A DNA stretch of 6,015 nt from Hyphomicrobiales bacterium (GTDB taxonomy: Bacteria > Pseudomonadota > Alphaproteobacteria > Rhizobiales > Devosiaceae), in assembly GCA_026989045.1 (NCBI GenBank), contig JALSJY010000019.1:1-6015 (forward strand). Direction: 5' to 3'. The translations under genes and the position numbers were made by a program. Below, one piece after another: positions 1-5,604 of the stretch; within the stretch, counting starts at the first letter, position 1; each line of letters starts with the position of its first letter. A model generated the notes under the pieces. The model made no database searches. It was not told the origin of the DNA and was given only the letters and a program-made list of their open reading frames with translations.

Positions 1-1
1 A

Positions 2-769
2 GTTGGCTCTGCCCAACATGAATTAGGCATTAAATATGCGCCAATGGTTGAAAGTGCTGACCAAGTGCAAATTTATAAATATGTAGTGCAGCAAGTTGCA
101 AACGCCTATGGCAAAACCGCAACCTTCATGCCAAAACCTGTTTTTGGCGATAATGGCACTGGCATGCATTGCAACCAGTCAATTTGGAAAGATGGCAAAC
201 CGCTTTTCGCCGGCGATGAATATGCAGGCCTTTCAAAAGAAGCTTTATATTATATTGGTGGTGTAATTAAGCATGCAAGAGCTATCAACGCTTTCACCAA
301 CCCATCAACCAACTCATATAAACGCCTAGTTCCGGGTTATGAAGCGCCTGTTTTGCTTGCTTATTCTGCTCGCAATCGCTCTGCTTCAGTTCGTATTCCA
401 TTCGCGCAATCACCAAATGGCAAGCGTGTTGAAGTTCGTTTTCCTGACCCAATGGCAAATCCATATTTGGCATTCTCTTGCCTGCTTATGGCTGGTCTTG
501 ATGGCATTAAAAATAAAATTCACCCTGGTGAGCCAATGGATAAAGATCTTTATGAACTTCCACCAGAAGAGCTTAAAGGCATTCCAACAGTTGCTGGCTC
601 TTTACGTGAATCGCTTGATGCTTTGGACAAAGATCGTGATTTCCTAAAAGCTGGTGGTGTGTTTGATGATGATCAAATTGATGCCTATATCGAGTTGAAA
701 ATGGAAGAAGTAATCCGCTTTGAGCATACTCCGCATCCGATTGAGTTTGAGATGTATTATTCTGGGTAG
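2..769 (+). CDS. glnA: Type I glutamine synthetase, C-terminal part (5' end outside window)
   Basis: Glutamine synthetase makes glutamine from glutamate, ammonia and ATP in the cytoplasm, as a dodecamer. The frame is open from base 2, so 255 residues of a protein usually near 470 are present; the start lies left of the window. Visible motifs, numbered from the first residue here: the ATP-binding stretch KPVFGDNGTGMH at 45-56, NRSASVRIP at 125-133 (active-site arginines), FPDP at 147-150, and DLYELPPEE with Tyr184 (codon 551-553). That tyrosine aligns with the residue adenylylated by GlnE in enterobacteria, so activity is probably controlled by adenylylation. The C terminus (HPIEFEMYYSG) is the normal family ending, with no truncation. 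The gene usually follows glnB, which would be off the left edge. It converges on eno and is followed by repeats and a terminator. Identification is secure. Confidence 0.97.
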   Translation, partial: VGSAQHELGIKYAPMVESADQVQIYKYVVQQVANAYGKTATFMPKPVFGDNGTGMHCNQSIWKDGKPLFAGDEYAGLSKEALYYIGGVIKHARAINAFTNPSTNSYKRLVPGYEAPVLLAYSARNRSASVRIPFAQSPNGKRVEVRFPDPMANPYLAFSCLLMAGLDGIKNKIHPGEPMDKDLYELPPEELKGIPTVAGSLRESLDALDKDRDFLKAGGVFDDDQIDAYIELKMEEVIRFEHTPHPIEFEMYYSG

Positions 770-797
770 GGCTTTTGTCATATTAAGCGAAGCTCTG

Positions 798-826
798 TGT
801 CATTCTGAGCGCAAGCGAAGAATCTT
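798..826 (+). repeat. Short dispersed-type repeat, copy 1
   Basis: This 29-bp unit begins TGTCATTCTGAGCG and ends GAAGAATCTT. It recurs in degenerate form at 837-866 in the same orientation and at 867-894 inverted. From memory, repeats of this type (TGTCATTCTGAGCG...AAGAATCTT) are scattered between genes in many unrelated bacteria, often as paired inverted copies. It lies just after glnA and before its terminator, so it would be transcribed in the 3' untranslated region. A weaker resemblance (TGTCATATTAAGCGAAG) starts near 777 and may be a decayed partial copy. Confidence 0.7.
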
Positions 827-830
827 ACCC

Positions 831-900
831 ACTCCTTGTCACACTGAGCCGTAGGCGAAGTGTCTTAAGATGCTTCGACTACGCTCAGATGACAAGGAGT
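831..900. repeat. 70-bp imperfect palindrome built from two inverted repeat copies
   Basis: The outer arms are perfect: 831-841 (ACTCCTTGTCA) pairs with 890-900 (TGACAAGGAGT). Inside, 837-866 and 867-894 are head-to-head copies of the 28-30 bp repeat also seen at 798-826. The inner arms match at CTGAG, CGTAG, CGAAG and TCTT, with a few mismatches and a two-base length difference. As RNA this would fold into one long hairpin with its tip near TCTTAAGA at 863-870. It has no T-tract after it, so it is not itself a rho-independent terminator. A role in protecting the glnA message 3' end, as proposed for REP/PU elements, is an inference. Confidence 0.75.
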
Positions 901-937
901 GCAAAGGCTTGAGTAGATTGAATCCAAAAATTATATT

Positions 938-963
938 AGAGGCTCTTTTTAGAGCCTCTTTTT
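938..963 (+). terminator. Rho-independent terminator of glnA
   Basis: A perfect 9-bp stem (AGAGGCTCT at 938-946, AGAGCCTCT at 951-959) with a TTTT loop is followed directly by T residues (959-963). Stem, loop and tail all fit an intrinsic terminator for transcription coming from glnA, 170 bp upstream. On the minus strand the stem is followed by AATATAATTTTT, so termination in that direction would be weaker. It could still stop eno read-through. Confidence 0.88.
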
Positions 964-1031
964 GTGCATAGCAAAGAGAATTCACTTACTAAATCAAGCT
1001 CAGCCCTTTTAAGCATCATAAACTCACTAGC

Positions 1032-1172
1032 ATATTTGCCCCTTTGCCAGAAATATAACTCCTACGTCACTTTAGCAAAGGCGAAAGCTAAAGCAACCAG
1101 ACAGGAAGATAGGGGTAAATATTTGGAGGCGCGCTAAGGGAGGAATTATGCCTACCCAAAACACCCCCTATC
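1032..1172. other. Region of nested inverted repeats between glnA and eno (possible structured RNA)
   Basis: This stretch has no supportable protein gene but is rich in pairing sequences. ATATTTGCCCCT (1032-1043) is complementary to AGGGGTAAATAT (1111-1122) apart from one wobble. Inside that, CCT/GTC (1061-1068) pairs with GACAGG (1100-1105). CTTTAGC (1070-1076) pairs perfectly with GCTAAAG (1087-1093) around a 10-base loop. GATAGGGG (1108-1115) is also perfectly complementary to CCCCTATC (1165-1172), which contains the eno stop codon, so two pairings compete for the AGGGG segment. It may be a structured 3' end of the eno message, a small RNA, or a decayed repeat. No known RNA family was recognised, and no T-tract marks a terminator. 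Confidence 0.35.
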
Positions 1173-2442
1173 CCCGAATAACAGAGCGACCAGCATAAAC
1201 CGCGGCAGAGCCTAGTTGCTCTTCAATGCGAATAAGCTGATTATATTTGCTTAGGCGTTCTGAGCGAGAAAGAGAGCCAGTTTTTATTTGACCGCAATTT
1301 AGCGCAACGCTTAAATCAGCTATTGTGTAATCTTCTGTCTCGCCTGAGCGGTGCGACATTACGGAAGTGTATGAAGCACGGTGCGCCATGTCTACTGCTT
1401 GCATTGTTTCGCTTAGTGAGCCGATTTGGTTTACTTTTACTAGGATAGAATTTGCAACACCCATTTTTATGCCAGAGCTTAGGCGTTCAGAATTAGTGAC
1501 GAATAGATCATCGCCAACTAATTGCACCTTGTCGCCAATAGCATCGGTTAGGGTTTTCCAGCCCTCCCAATCGTCCTCATCCATGCCGTCTTCTATTGAG
1601 ATGATTGGATAACGAGCCGCAAGGTCAGCTAAATAGGCAGAGTTTTCTTGAGATGAAAGCGATTTACCCTCGCCTGTCATTTCATATTTGCCATTTTTAT
1701 AATATTCACTTGCGGCACAATCTAGCGATAAAGCCACATCTTCACCTGGTTTATAGCCTGCTTTTTCTATTGATTTCATTATAAAACCAAGCGCATCATC
1801 GGCTGATGCTAAATTTGGTGCAAAACCGCCCTCATCTCCTACATTGGTATTATGCCCCTTGTCGCTTAGAGATTTTTGTAAAGTGTGGAAAATTTCAGAA
1901 CCAATGCGGATTGCATCAGCGATGCTTGCCGCACCAATTGGCATAATCATAAATTCTTGAATATCAATCGGATTATCGGCGTGCGACCCACCATTGATGA
2001 TATTCATCATTGGCACTGGCATAATATGGGCATTTGGGCCACCAAGATAGCGATATAGCGGCAGCATTGATGATTCAGCAGCGGCTTTTGCCACAGCAAG
2101 GGAAACGCCAAGAATAGCATTTGCGCCTAGTTTGCTTTTATTTGGTGTGCCATCAAGCTCAATCATAGCTTGATCAATCTCAATTTGGTCGAGTGCGTCC
2201 ATGCCCTCTAGCTCATCAAAAATAGCGGTATTTACATTATCAACAGCATTCAACACGCCCTTGCCCATATATTGCCGCCCGCCATCACGAAGTTCTGCCG
2301 CTTCATGCGCGCCAGTTGAAGCGCCCGATGGCACAGCGGCACGGCCAAAAGAGCCGTCATCAAGCATCACATCAACTTCAACAGTTGGGTTGCCTCTGCT
2401 ATCAAAAATTTGGCGGCCTGTGACATCAATGATAAAAGACAT
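1168..2442 (-). CDS. eno: Enolase (phosphopyruvate hydratase)
   Basis: Enolase interconverts 2-phosphoglycerate and phosphoenolpyruvate in glycolysis and gluconeogenesis; in many bacteria it is also a degradosome partner. The protein is 424 residues, normal for the family. Key residues are all visible: the flexible SGASTG loop with Ser42, catalytic Glu204 in GDEGGFAPN, magnesium ligands Asp241, Glu284 and Asp311 (in LDCAAS, SIEDGM, VGDDLF), catalytic Lys336 in LVKVNQIG, SHRSGETED at 363-371, and Lys387 in QIKTG. The start is supported by the canonical MSFIIDVTGRQIFDSRGNPT opening and by an upstream AGGGA. It lies 70 bp after the DUF4169 gene with a terminator-like hairpin between, so it probably has its own promoter, which I could not place. 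It converges with glnA. In Rhizobiales kdsA normally precedes eno; here it does not. Confidence 0.98.
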   Translation of the reverse strand: MSFIIDVTGRQIFDSRGNPTVEVDVMLDDGSFGRAAVPSGASTGAHEAAELRDGGRQYMGKGVLNAVDNVNTAIFDELEGMDALDQIEIDQAMIELDGTPNKSKLGANAILGVSLAVAKAAAESSMLPLYRYLGGPNAHIMPVPMMNIINGGSHADNPIDIQEFMIMPIGAASIADAIRIGSEIFHTLQKSLSDKGHNTNVGDEGGFAPNLASADDALGFIMKSIEKAGYKPGEDVALSLDCAASEYYKNGKYEMTGEGKSLSSQENSAYLADLAARYPIISIEDGMDEDDWEGWKTLTDAIGDKVQLVGDDLFVTNSERLSSGIKMGVANSILVKVNQIGSLSETMQAVDMAHRASYTSVMSHRSGETEDYTIADLSVALNCGQIKTGSLSRSERLSKYNQLIRIEEQLGSAAVYAGRSVIRG

Positions 2443-2449
2443 AAGAATA

Positions 2450-2455
2450 TTCCCT
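2450..2455 (-). promoter_or_regulatory. Ribosome binding site of eno
   Basis: The minus strand reads AGGGAA here, about eight bases before the eno ATG. It is the only convincing Shine-Dalgarno sequence in front of any complete gene in the window, and it confirms the chosen eno start. Confidence 0.7.
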
Positions 2456-2461
2456 ATTGTT

Positions 2462-2485
2462 AAAAAAGATTATCTTTTGATAATC
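2462..2485 (-). terminator. A+T-rich terminator-like hairpin between the DUF4169 gene and eno
   Basis: On the minus strand GATTATC, an AAAA loop and GATAATC form a perfect 7-bp stem followed by six T residues (2467 down to 2462). That is the shape of an intrinsic terminator for transcripts from the M15-like/DUF4169 genes. The stem has only two G-C pairs, so it may be leaky and let some transcription into eno, whose start codon is 20 bases further on. The first arm and loop also belong to an alternative perfect palindrome at 2475-2489 (TTTTGAT-A-ATCAAAA on the + strand), so the two folds exclude each other. Confidence 0.5.
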
Positions 2486-2512
2486 AAAACAAAGGGAAAT
2501 TGAAAGCAATAA

Positions 2513-2689
2513 TTAGTCTTTTAATTTATGTCCGTCTAAATTTTTATCGCTTATTTGCTTAAGACTATCTGTTTTGAGTTTAGCGGCTTTAGTTTGGCCA
2601 AATTTAGCACGATTTTGCTCAGCCTTGCTCTCCTTGGCAGAGCGGGATTTTTGCTTTCTTTTAAGTCGTAAATTTATTATTTCAGCCAT
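2513..2689 (-). CDS. DUF4169 family small basic protein
   Basis: A 58-residue lysine/arginine-rich soluble protein of unknown function. It opens MAEIINLRLKRKQ, has NRAKFGQTKAAK in the middle (26-37) and ends NLDGHKLKD. This matches my memory of DUF4169, small proteins confined to alphaproteobacteria with an N-terminal (V/I)NLR..RK, a central NR..FG.TKA and a C-terminal LDGH.L. The frame stays open upstream to 2797, but those codons overlap the preceding M15-like gene and add a segment the family lacks, so the ATG at 2689 is chosen. No Shine-Dalgarno is visible before it. It starts 25 nt after the M15-like stop, so co-transcription is likely. The highly charged middle is probably helical. No enzymatic motif, membrane segment or signal peptide is seen. 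In other genomes I recall such genes near fumC/sspB; neither is here. Confidence 0.8.
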   Translation of the reverse strand: MAEIINLRLKRKQKSRSAKESKAEQNRAKFGQTKAAKLKTDSLKQISDKNLDGHKLKD

Positions 2690-2714
2690 ATTTATAGCAT
2701 GAAGCAAATATGCA

Positions 2715-3143
2715 CTATCCGCAATACCATTTCCAACTTCTATCTGGCCCAACATCAACATGCACAAAGCGTCTTTTGCAATAATATCCGCGGCCACCGC
2801 CCATATTTTTTGCCCACCAAGCTAAAATAGTTTTTCGCCCCACTCCTTTAATTACTACATCAGCAGCTTTGCAACCCCTACTATAAAGATGATAGCTCTT
2901 TTTTACCGAGCGGTTGGCTTTTCTTGTGCGGCAGCTTGAAGTCACTTCAACAGGCCCAAGTGCTTTACTCATTTTGCATAGGCCTGCCTTAAGCTTTGGG
3001 TCTGATGACTTTACATTTAATCCCTCTACACGGCAATTTGATGCGGCTAGCGCCTCTGTAGTAAGTGTTGGCGTCAAACTTATCAGCGCAGCAATAAAAA
3101 CTACCAGCATGGCGCTAACCAATTTGGGTAAAATATTATTCAT
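2715..3143 (-). CDS. Secreted YcbK-like (peptidase M15 fold) putative cell-wall peptidase
   Basis: A 142-residue exported protein. Residues 1-33 are a Sec signal peptide: Lys7, a hydrophobic core at about 9-24, and a likely cut after ALA at 31-33. The mature part resembles the YcbK branch of the M15 family, zinc proteins that cut peptidoglycan peptides. SSCRTRKANR at 69-78 corresponds to the usual SGYRS..yN stretch, SYHLY...AAD at 83-95 supplies His85 and Asp95, and GRGYY...FVHVDVGP at 117-132 supplies His128. Two oddities: His85 and Asp95 are three residues further apart than in the usual H-x6-D, and six cysteines (37, 56, 71, 91, 122, 141) could form disulfides in the periplasm. No Glu sits three residues before His128 (Arg125), as in YcbK but unlike VanX. 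Enzymatic activity is inferred, not shown. It lies 202 bp after pyrG and 25 nt before the DUF4169 gene. Confidence 0.75.
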   Translation of the reverse strand: MNNILPKLVSAMLVVFIAALISLTPTLTTEALAASNCRVEGLNVKSSDPKLKAGLCKMSKALGPVEVTSSCRTRKANRSVKKSYHLYSRGCKAADVVIKGVGRKTILAWWAKNMGGGRGYYCKRRFVHVDVGPDRSWKWYCG

Positions 3144-3334
3144 AATTTTTCTTGATTTTCTATTTTTGAGATTGTTGCGAGCGTTTAACGCATCAGCAGT
3201 ATTTGGTCACTAACTTTAACATTTTTGAGTTAATTGATATGGTTTATTTGAATGGCTGGTTTTGATCGAAAAAAACCTAAAGCACACTCAAGCAGCGCGA
3301 AGAGCAACTTAAATATGGCCGAATCATGACATTG

Positions 3335-3349
3335 TTAAATTTTTGTTAA
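3335..3349. promoter_or_regulatory. Possible CtrA-type site, TTAA-N7-TTAA
   Basis: TTAA at 3335-3338 and TTAA at 3346-3349 are separated by exactly seven bases, the spacing of the CtrA binding consensus known from Caulobacter and other alphaproteobacteria. They are part of a direct repeat of TTGTTAAA (3332-3339, 3343-3350) with an 11-bp period. The second copy covers the pyrG stop codon. The site lies about 190 bp upstream of the M15-like gene. In DNA this A+T-rich a match by chance is quite possible. Confidence 0.25.
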
Positions 3350-4974
3350 ACTAATCTACTTTGCTTCATTGCAGCACCAATGAATGAAGAGAATAATGGA
3401 TGTGGCTCAAACGGGCGAGATTTTAATTCTGGGTGAAACTGCACACCAATAAACCATGGGTGATCTGTGCGCTCCACTATCTCGGGCAATTTGCCATCTG
3501 GTGATATTCCGCTAAATAATAAACCGCCTGCCTCTAGCACTTTACGATAGGCCATATTGACCTCATAACGATGGCGGTGACGCTCAGAAATATCTGTAAT
3601 GCCATAAATATCAGCAACTCTTGATCCGCGTGCAAGCTGAGCAGGGTAAGCACCAAGACGCATTGTGCCGCCAAGGTCAGTTTTTTTATTTCGCTCTTGC
3701 TTGGAGTTACCCTTGACCCATTCAGTCATCAAACCAACAATAGGCTCGTCTATTTGACCAAACTCGCTTGAGCCCGCATTTTTTATCCCTGCGCAATTTC
3801 TTGCCGCCTCTATACAGGCCATTTGCATACCTAAACATATGCCAAAATACGGCACATTTCGCGTGCGAGCAAATTGCGCAGCCTTAATTTTACCCGTAGT
3901 GCCACGCTCACCAAAACCACCTGGAACTAAAATTCCATGCACATTTTCAAGCTCAGGAGCTAGATTGTCACTTTCAAATATTTCTGAATCAACCCATTTA
4001 ATATTAACTTTAACATTATGAGAGATACCGCCATGCACCAACGCCTCAGAAAGTGACTTATAGGCATCTTTAAGCCCAGTATATTTGCCAACAATAGCAA
4101 TGTTGACCTCACCATCTTTACCCTCAATACGAGAAGATATATCAAACCATTTTTTTAAATCTGGCTGTTTAGCATCTTTAATATCAAATGCCGCTAACAC
4201 TTCCTCATCAAGCCCTTCATTATGATAGGCAACAGGAACATCATAGATTGACTTAACATCAAGCGCTTGAATAACTGCTGTTTCGCGCACGTTACAAAAA
4301 AGCGAGAGCTTTTTTCTATCTGAAACTGGGATTTCTCTATCACAGCGCACCAATAAAATATCTGGCGCAATGCCAATTGAGCGTAATTCTTTAACCGAAT
4401 GTTGTGTTGGTTTGGTTTTTAACTCACCAGCAGCGGCAATATAAGGCATTAAGGTCAGATGAATATAAATTGCATCGCCTCGTGGCAATATATTACCCAC
4501 CTGCCTTATTGCTTCAAAAAATGGCAAGGCTTCAATGTCGCCCACTGTGCCGCCTATTTCAATAAGAACAAAATCAAAATCTTCATTACCCTCAAGCACA
4601 AAATTCTTAATCTCATCAGTCACATGCGGAATAACCTGCACCGTTGCACCAAGGAAATCTCCCTTGCGCTCTTTAGCTATAATATCAGAATAAATACGAC
4701 CAGTGGTTATATTATCGCGCTTATTGGCCGAGCGACCAGTGAAGCGCTCATAATGACCAAGATCAAGATCAGTTTCCGCACCATCATCGGTAACAAAAAC
4801 CTCACCATGTTGAGTTGGTGACATAGTGCCTGGATCAACATTTAGATATGGATCTAACTTTCTTAAACGAACAGAATATCCGCGCGCTTGCAATAATGCG
4901 CCAAGTGCCGCAGATGCAAGACCTTTACCTAATGAGGAGACCACGCCTCCAGTTATGAAAATATAACGAGCCAT
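3346..4974 (-). CDS. pyrG: CTP synthase (glutamine-hydrolysing)
   Basis: CTP synthase aminates UTP to CTP with ATP and glutamine, the last step of pyrimidine nucleotide synthesis. At 542 residues it is full length. The N-terminal amidoligase domain (about 1-270) opens MARYIFITGGVVSSLGKG with the P-loop at 9-18, followed by LDPYLNVDPGTMSPTQHGEV at 40-59 and the acidic IEIGGTVGDIE at 138-148. The C-terminal class I glutamine amidotransferase domain (about 290-540) has the oxyanion-hole glycines in PGGFGERG (351-358), nucleophile Cys380 in GICLGMQ, and His514 and Glu516 in VQFHPE. Both active sites look intact. The start is the standard family start although only ACTCCC precedes the ATG, with no Shine-Dalgarno. 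A strong terminator separates it from secG, so a promoter is expected in the roughly 57 bases upstream; none is convincing. No clear terminator follows it. Confidence 0.98.
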   Translation of the reverse strand: MARYIFITGGVVSSLGKGLASAALGALLQARGYSVRLRKLDPYLNVDPGTMSPTQHGEVFVTDDGAETDLDLGHYERFTGRSANKRDNITTGRIYSDIIAKERKGDFLGATVQVIPHVTDEIKNFVLEGNEDFDFVLIEIGGTVGDIEALPFFEAIRQVGNILPRGDAIYIHLTLMPYIAAAGELKTKPTQHSVKELRSIGIAPDILLVRCDREIPVSDRKKLSLFCNVRETAVIQALDVKSIYDVPVAYHNEGLDEEVLAAFDIKDAKQPDLKKWFDISSRIEGKDGEVNIAIVGKYTGLKDAYKSLSEALVHGGISHNVKVNIKWVDSEIFESDNLAPELENVHGILVPGGFGERGTTGKIKAAQFARTRNVPYFGICLGMQMACIEAARNCAGIKNAGSSEFGQIDEPIVGLMTEWVKGNSKQERNKKTDLGGTMRLGAYPAQLARGSRVADIYGITDISERHRHRYEVNMAYRKVLEAGGLLFSGISPDGKLPEIVERTDHPWFIGVQFHPELKSRPFEPHPLFSSFIGAAMKQSRLV

Positions 4975-5031
4975 GGGAGTTTACTTTACACGCTTATTTT
5001 GTGATTCGGAATGAAAAAATTGAAATACAAC

Positions 5032-5058
5032 AAAAAAGGAGATGAAAACATCTCCTTT
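5032..5058 (-). terminator. Rho-independent terminator after secG
   Basis: On the minus strand AAAGGAGATG (5058-5049) pairs perfectly with CATCTCCTTT (5044-5035) around a TTTT loop, and the T-run continues to 5032. A 10-bp stem with five G-C pairs and a six-T tail makes this the strongest terminator in the window. It starts 17 bases after the secG stop and points only toward pyrG; the + strand has no T-run after the stem. It separates tpiA-secG from pyrG into two transcription units. Confidence 0.9.
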
Positions 5059-5075
5059 AGTTCTAAATAATGACT

Positions 5076-5507
5076 TTAATTGCTTGTTGGGGCTGCTGGC
5101 GAACTACCCTGAGGTGTCGGAAGTGGTAAATCTGGAACATCGCTATTTATAGGGGTTTCAACTTCTGGCACCGCTAAACTATCAGCATCACCCTGCAAAG
5201 CATTTAGTGCGTCAAGTACTGAAGTTGGCTCTTGCGTCCCATCTTCAGTAGTTGTTGTGCCAAGAATTGAATTTGTATTCCTATCAATATCGTGGACAAT
5301 ACTAAGGCCAATTGCAGTTGCCATAAATAGAGCCGCTAAAATTCCTGTTGTGCGTGTTAACAAGTTAGCAGTTGTGCGAATGGGAGCCATTCCGCCAGAA
5401 TTGCCACCGCCCATACCAAGCGCACCACCTTCGGAGCGCTGAAGCAGAATTACCACTATCATCGCCAGAACAATCAAAAGATATACAACAATTAGAATAT
5501 TTGCCAT
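5076..5507 (-). CDS. secG: SecG subunit of the SecYEG protein-export channel
   Basis: SecG is a small inner-membrane protein that assists SecYEG during SecA-driven export. Two membrane segments are visible, about residues 3-22 and 53-71. Between them is the family signature: LLQRSEGGALGMGGG at 21-35, then a glycine-rich loop and TTANLLTRTTGILAALF at 45-61. The protein is 143 residues, longer than the roughly 110 of E. coli. The extra length is a hydrophilic C-terminal tail from about 75, rich in Asp, Glu, Thr, Ser and Pro, and probably disordered; such tails are common in alphaproteobacterial SecG. The start follows the normal MANILIVVYL-type opening, though the upstream GTGGTCTAAAATG has no Shine-Dalgarno. 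It lies 97 bp downstream of tpiA with no terminator between them, so the two may be co-transcribed, and it is closed by a strong terminator before pyrG. Confidence 0.96.
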   Translation of the reverse strand: MANILIVVYLLIVLAMIVVILLQRSEGGALGMGGGNSGGMAPIRTTANLLTRTTGILAALFMATAIGLSIVHDIDRNTNSILGTTTTEDGTQEPTSVLDALNALQGDADSLAVPEVETPINSDVPDLPLPTPQGSSPAAPTSN

Positions 5508-5549
5508 TTTAGACCACTTTAATATTTATAAGAAGAATTTGAAGCTTCT

Positions 5550-5566
5550 GTTACACCTAAGTTACA
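5550..5566. promoter_or_regulatory. Direct repeat GTTACA-N5-GTTACA in the tpiA-secG gap
   Basis: Two perfect GTTACA hexamers start 11 bp apart, one helical turn, about 45 bp upstream of secG. The spacing would let a dimeric regulator bind one face of the DNA. No named consensus was recognised, and short repeats arise by chance in A+T-rich DNA. Confidence 0.2.
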
Positions 5567-5604
5567 ATAATTGCTAGCAAGATATAACAAAAATTTACTC
5601 CTTT

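Noticed and set aside
339..647. Plus-strand 102-codon frame inside glnA
   Set aside because: It is a shifted-frame shadow of the conserved glutamine synthetase sequence, with composition unlike a real protein.
936..1019. Minus-strand 27-codon reading frame starting ATGATG, open upstream to 1061
   Set aside because: It has no ribosome binding site, ends inside the glnA terminator stem, and resembles no known peptide. Kept only as a possible remnant within the structured spacer.
1060..1105. Possible SRP RNA or 6S RNA in the glnA-eno spacer
   Set aside because: The conserved SRP tetraloop/GGAAGCAGCA-type motif is missing and the 6S long-bulged-helix layout is not seen.
2690..2797. Longer 94-residue version of the DUF4169 protein
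   Set aside because: The extra 36 residues overlap the M15-like gene's conserved 3' end in another frame and are absent from the family, which starts at M(A/G)..(V/I)NLR.
2914..3213. Plus-strand 99-codon frame opposite the M15-like gene
   Set aside because: The minus-strand frame has a clear signal peptide and conserved motifs; the opposite frame has neither.
3258..3277. Possible terminator after pyrG (GGTTTT/AAAACC with a T-run on the minus strand)
   Set aside because: The stem is weak and the T-run lies within the hairpin instead of after it. No convincing terminator was found after pyrG.
4459..4821. Plus-strand 120-codon frame opposite pyrG
   Set aside because: It is antisense to a highly conserved part of CTP synthase, has no Shine-Dalgarno and shows no recognisable domain.
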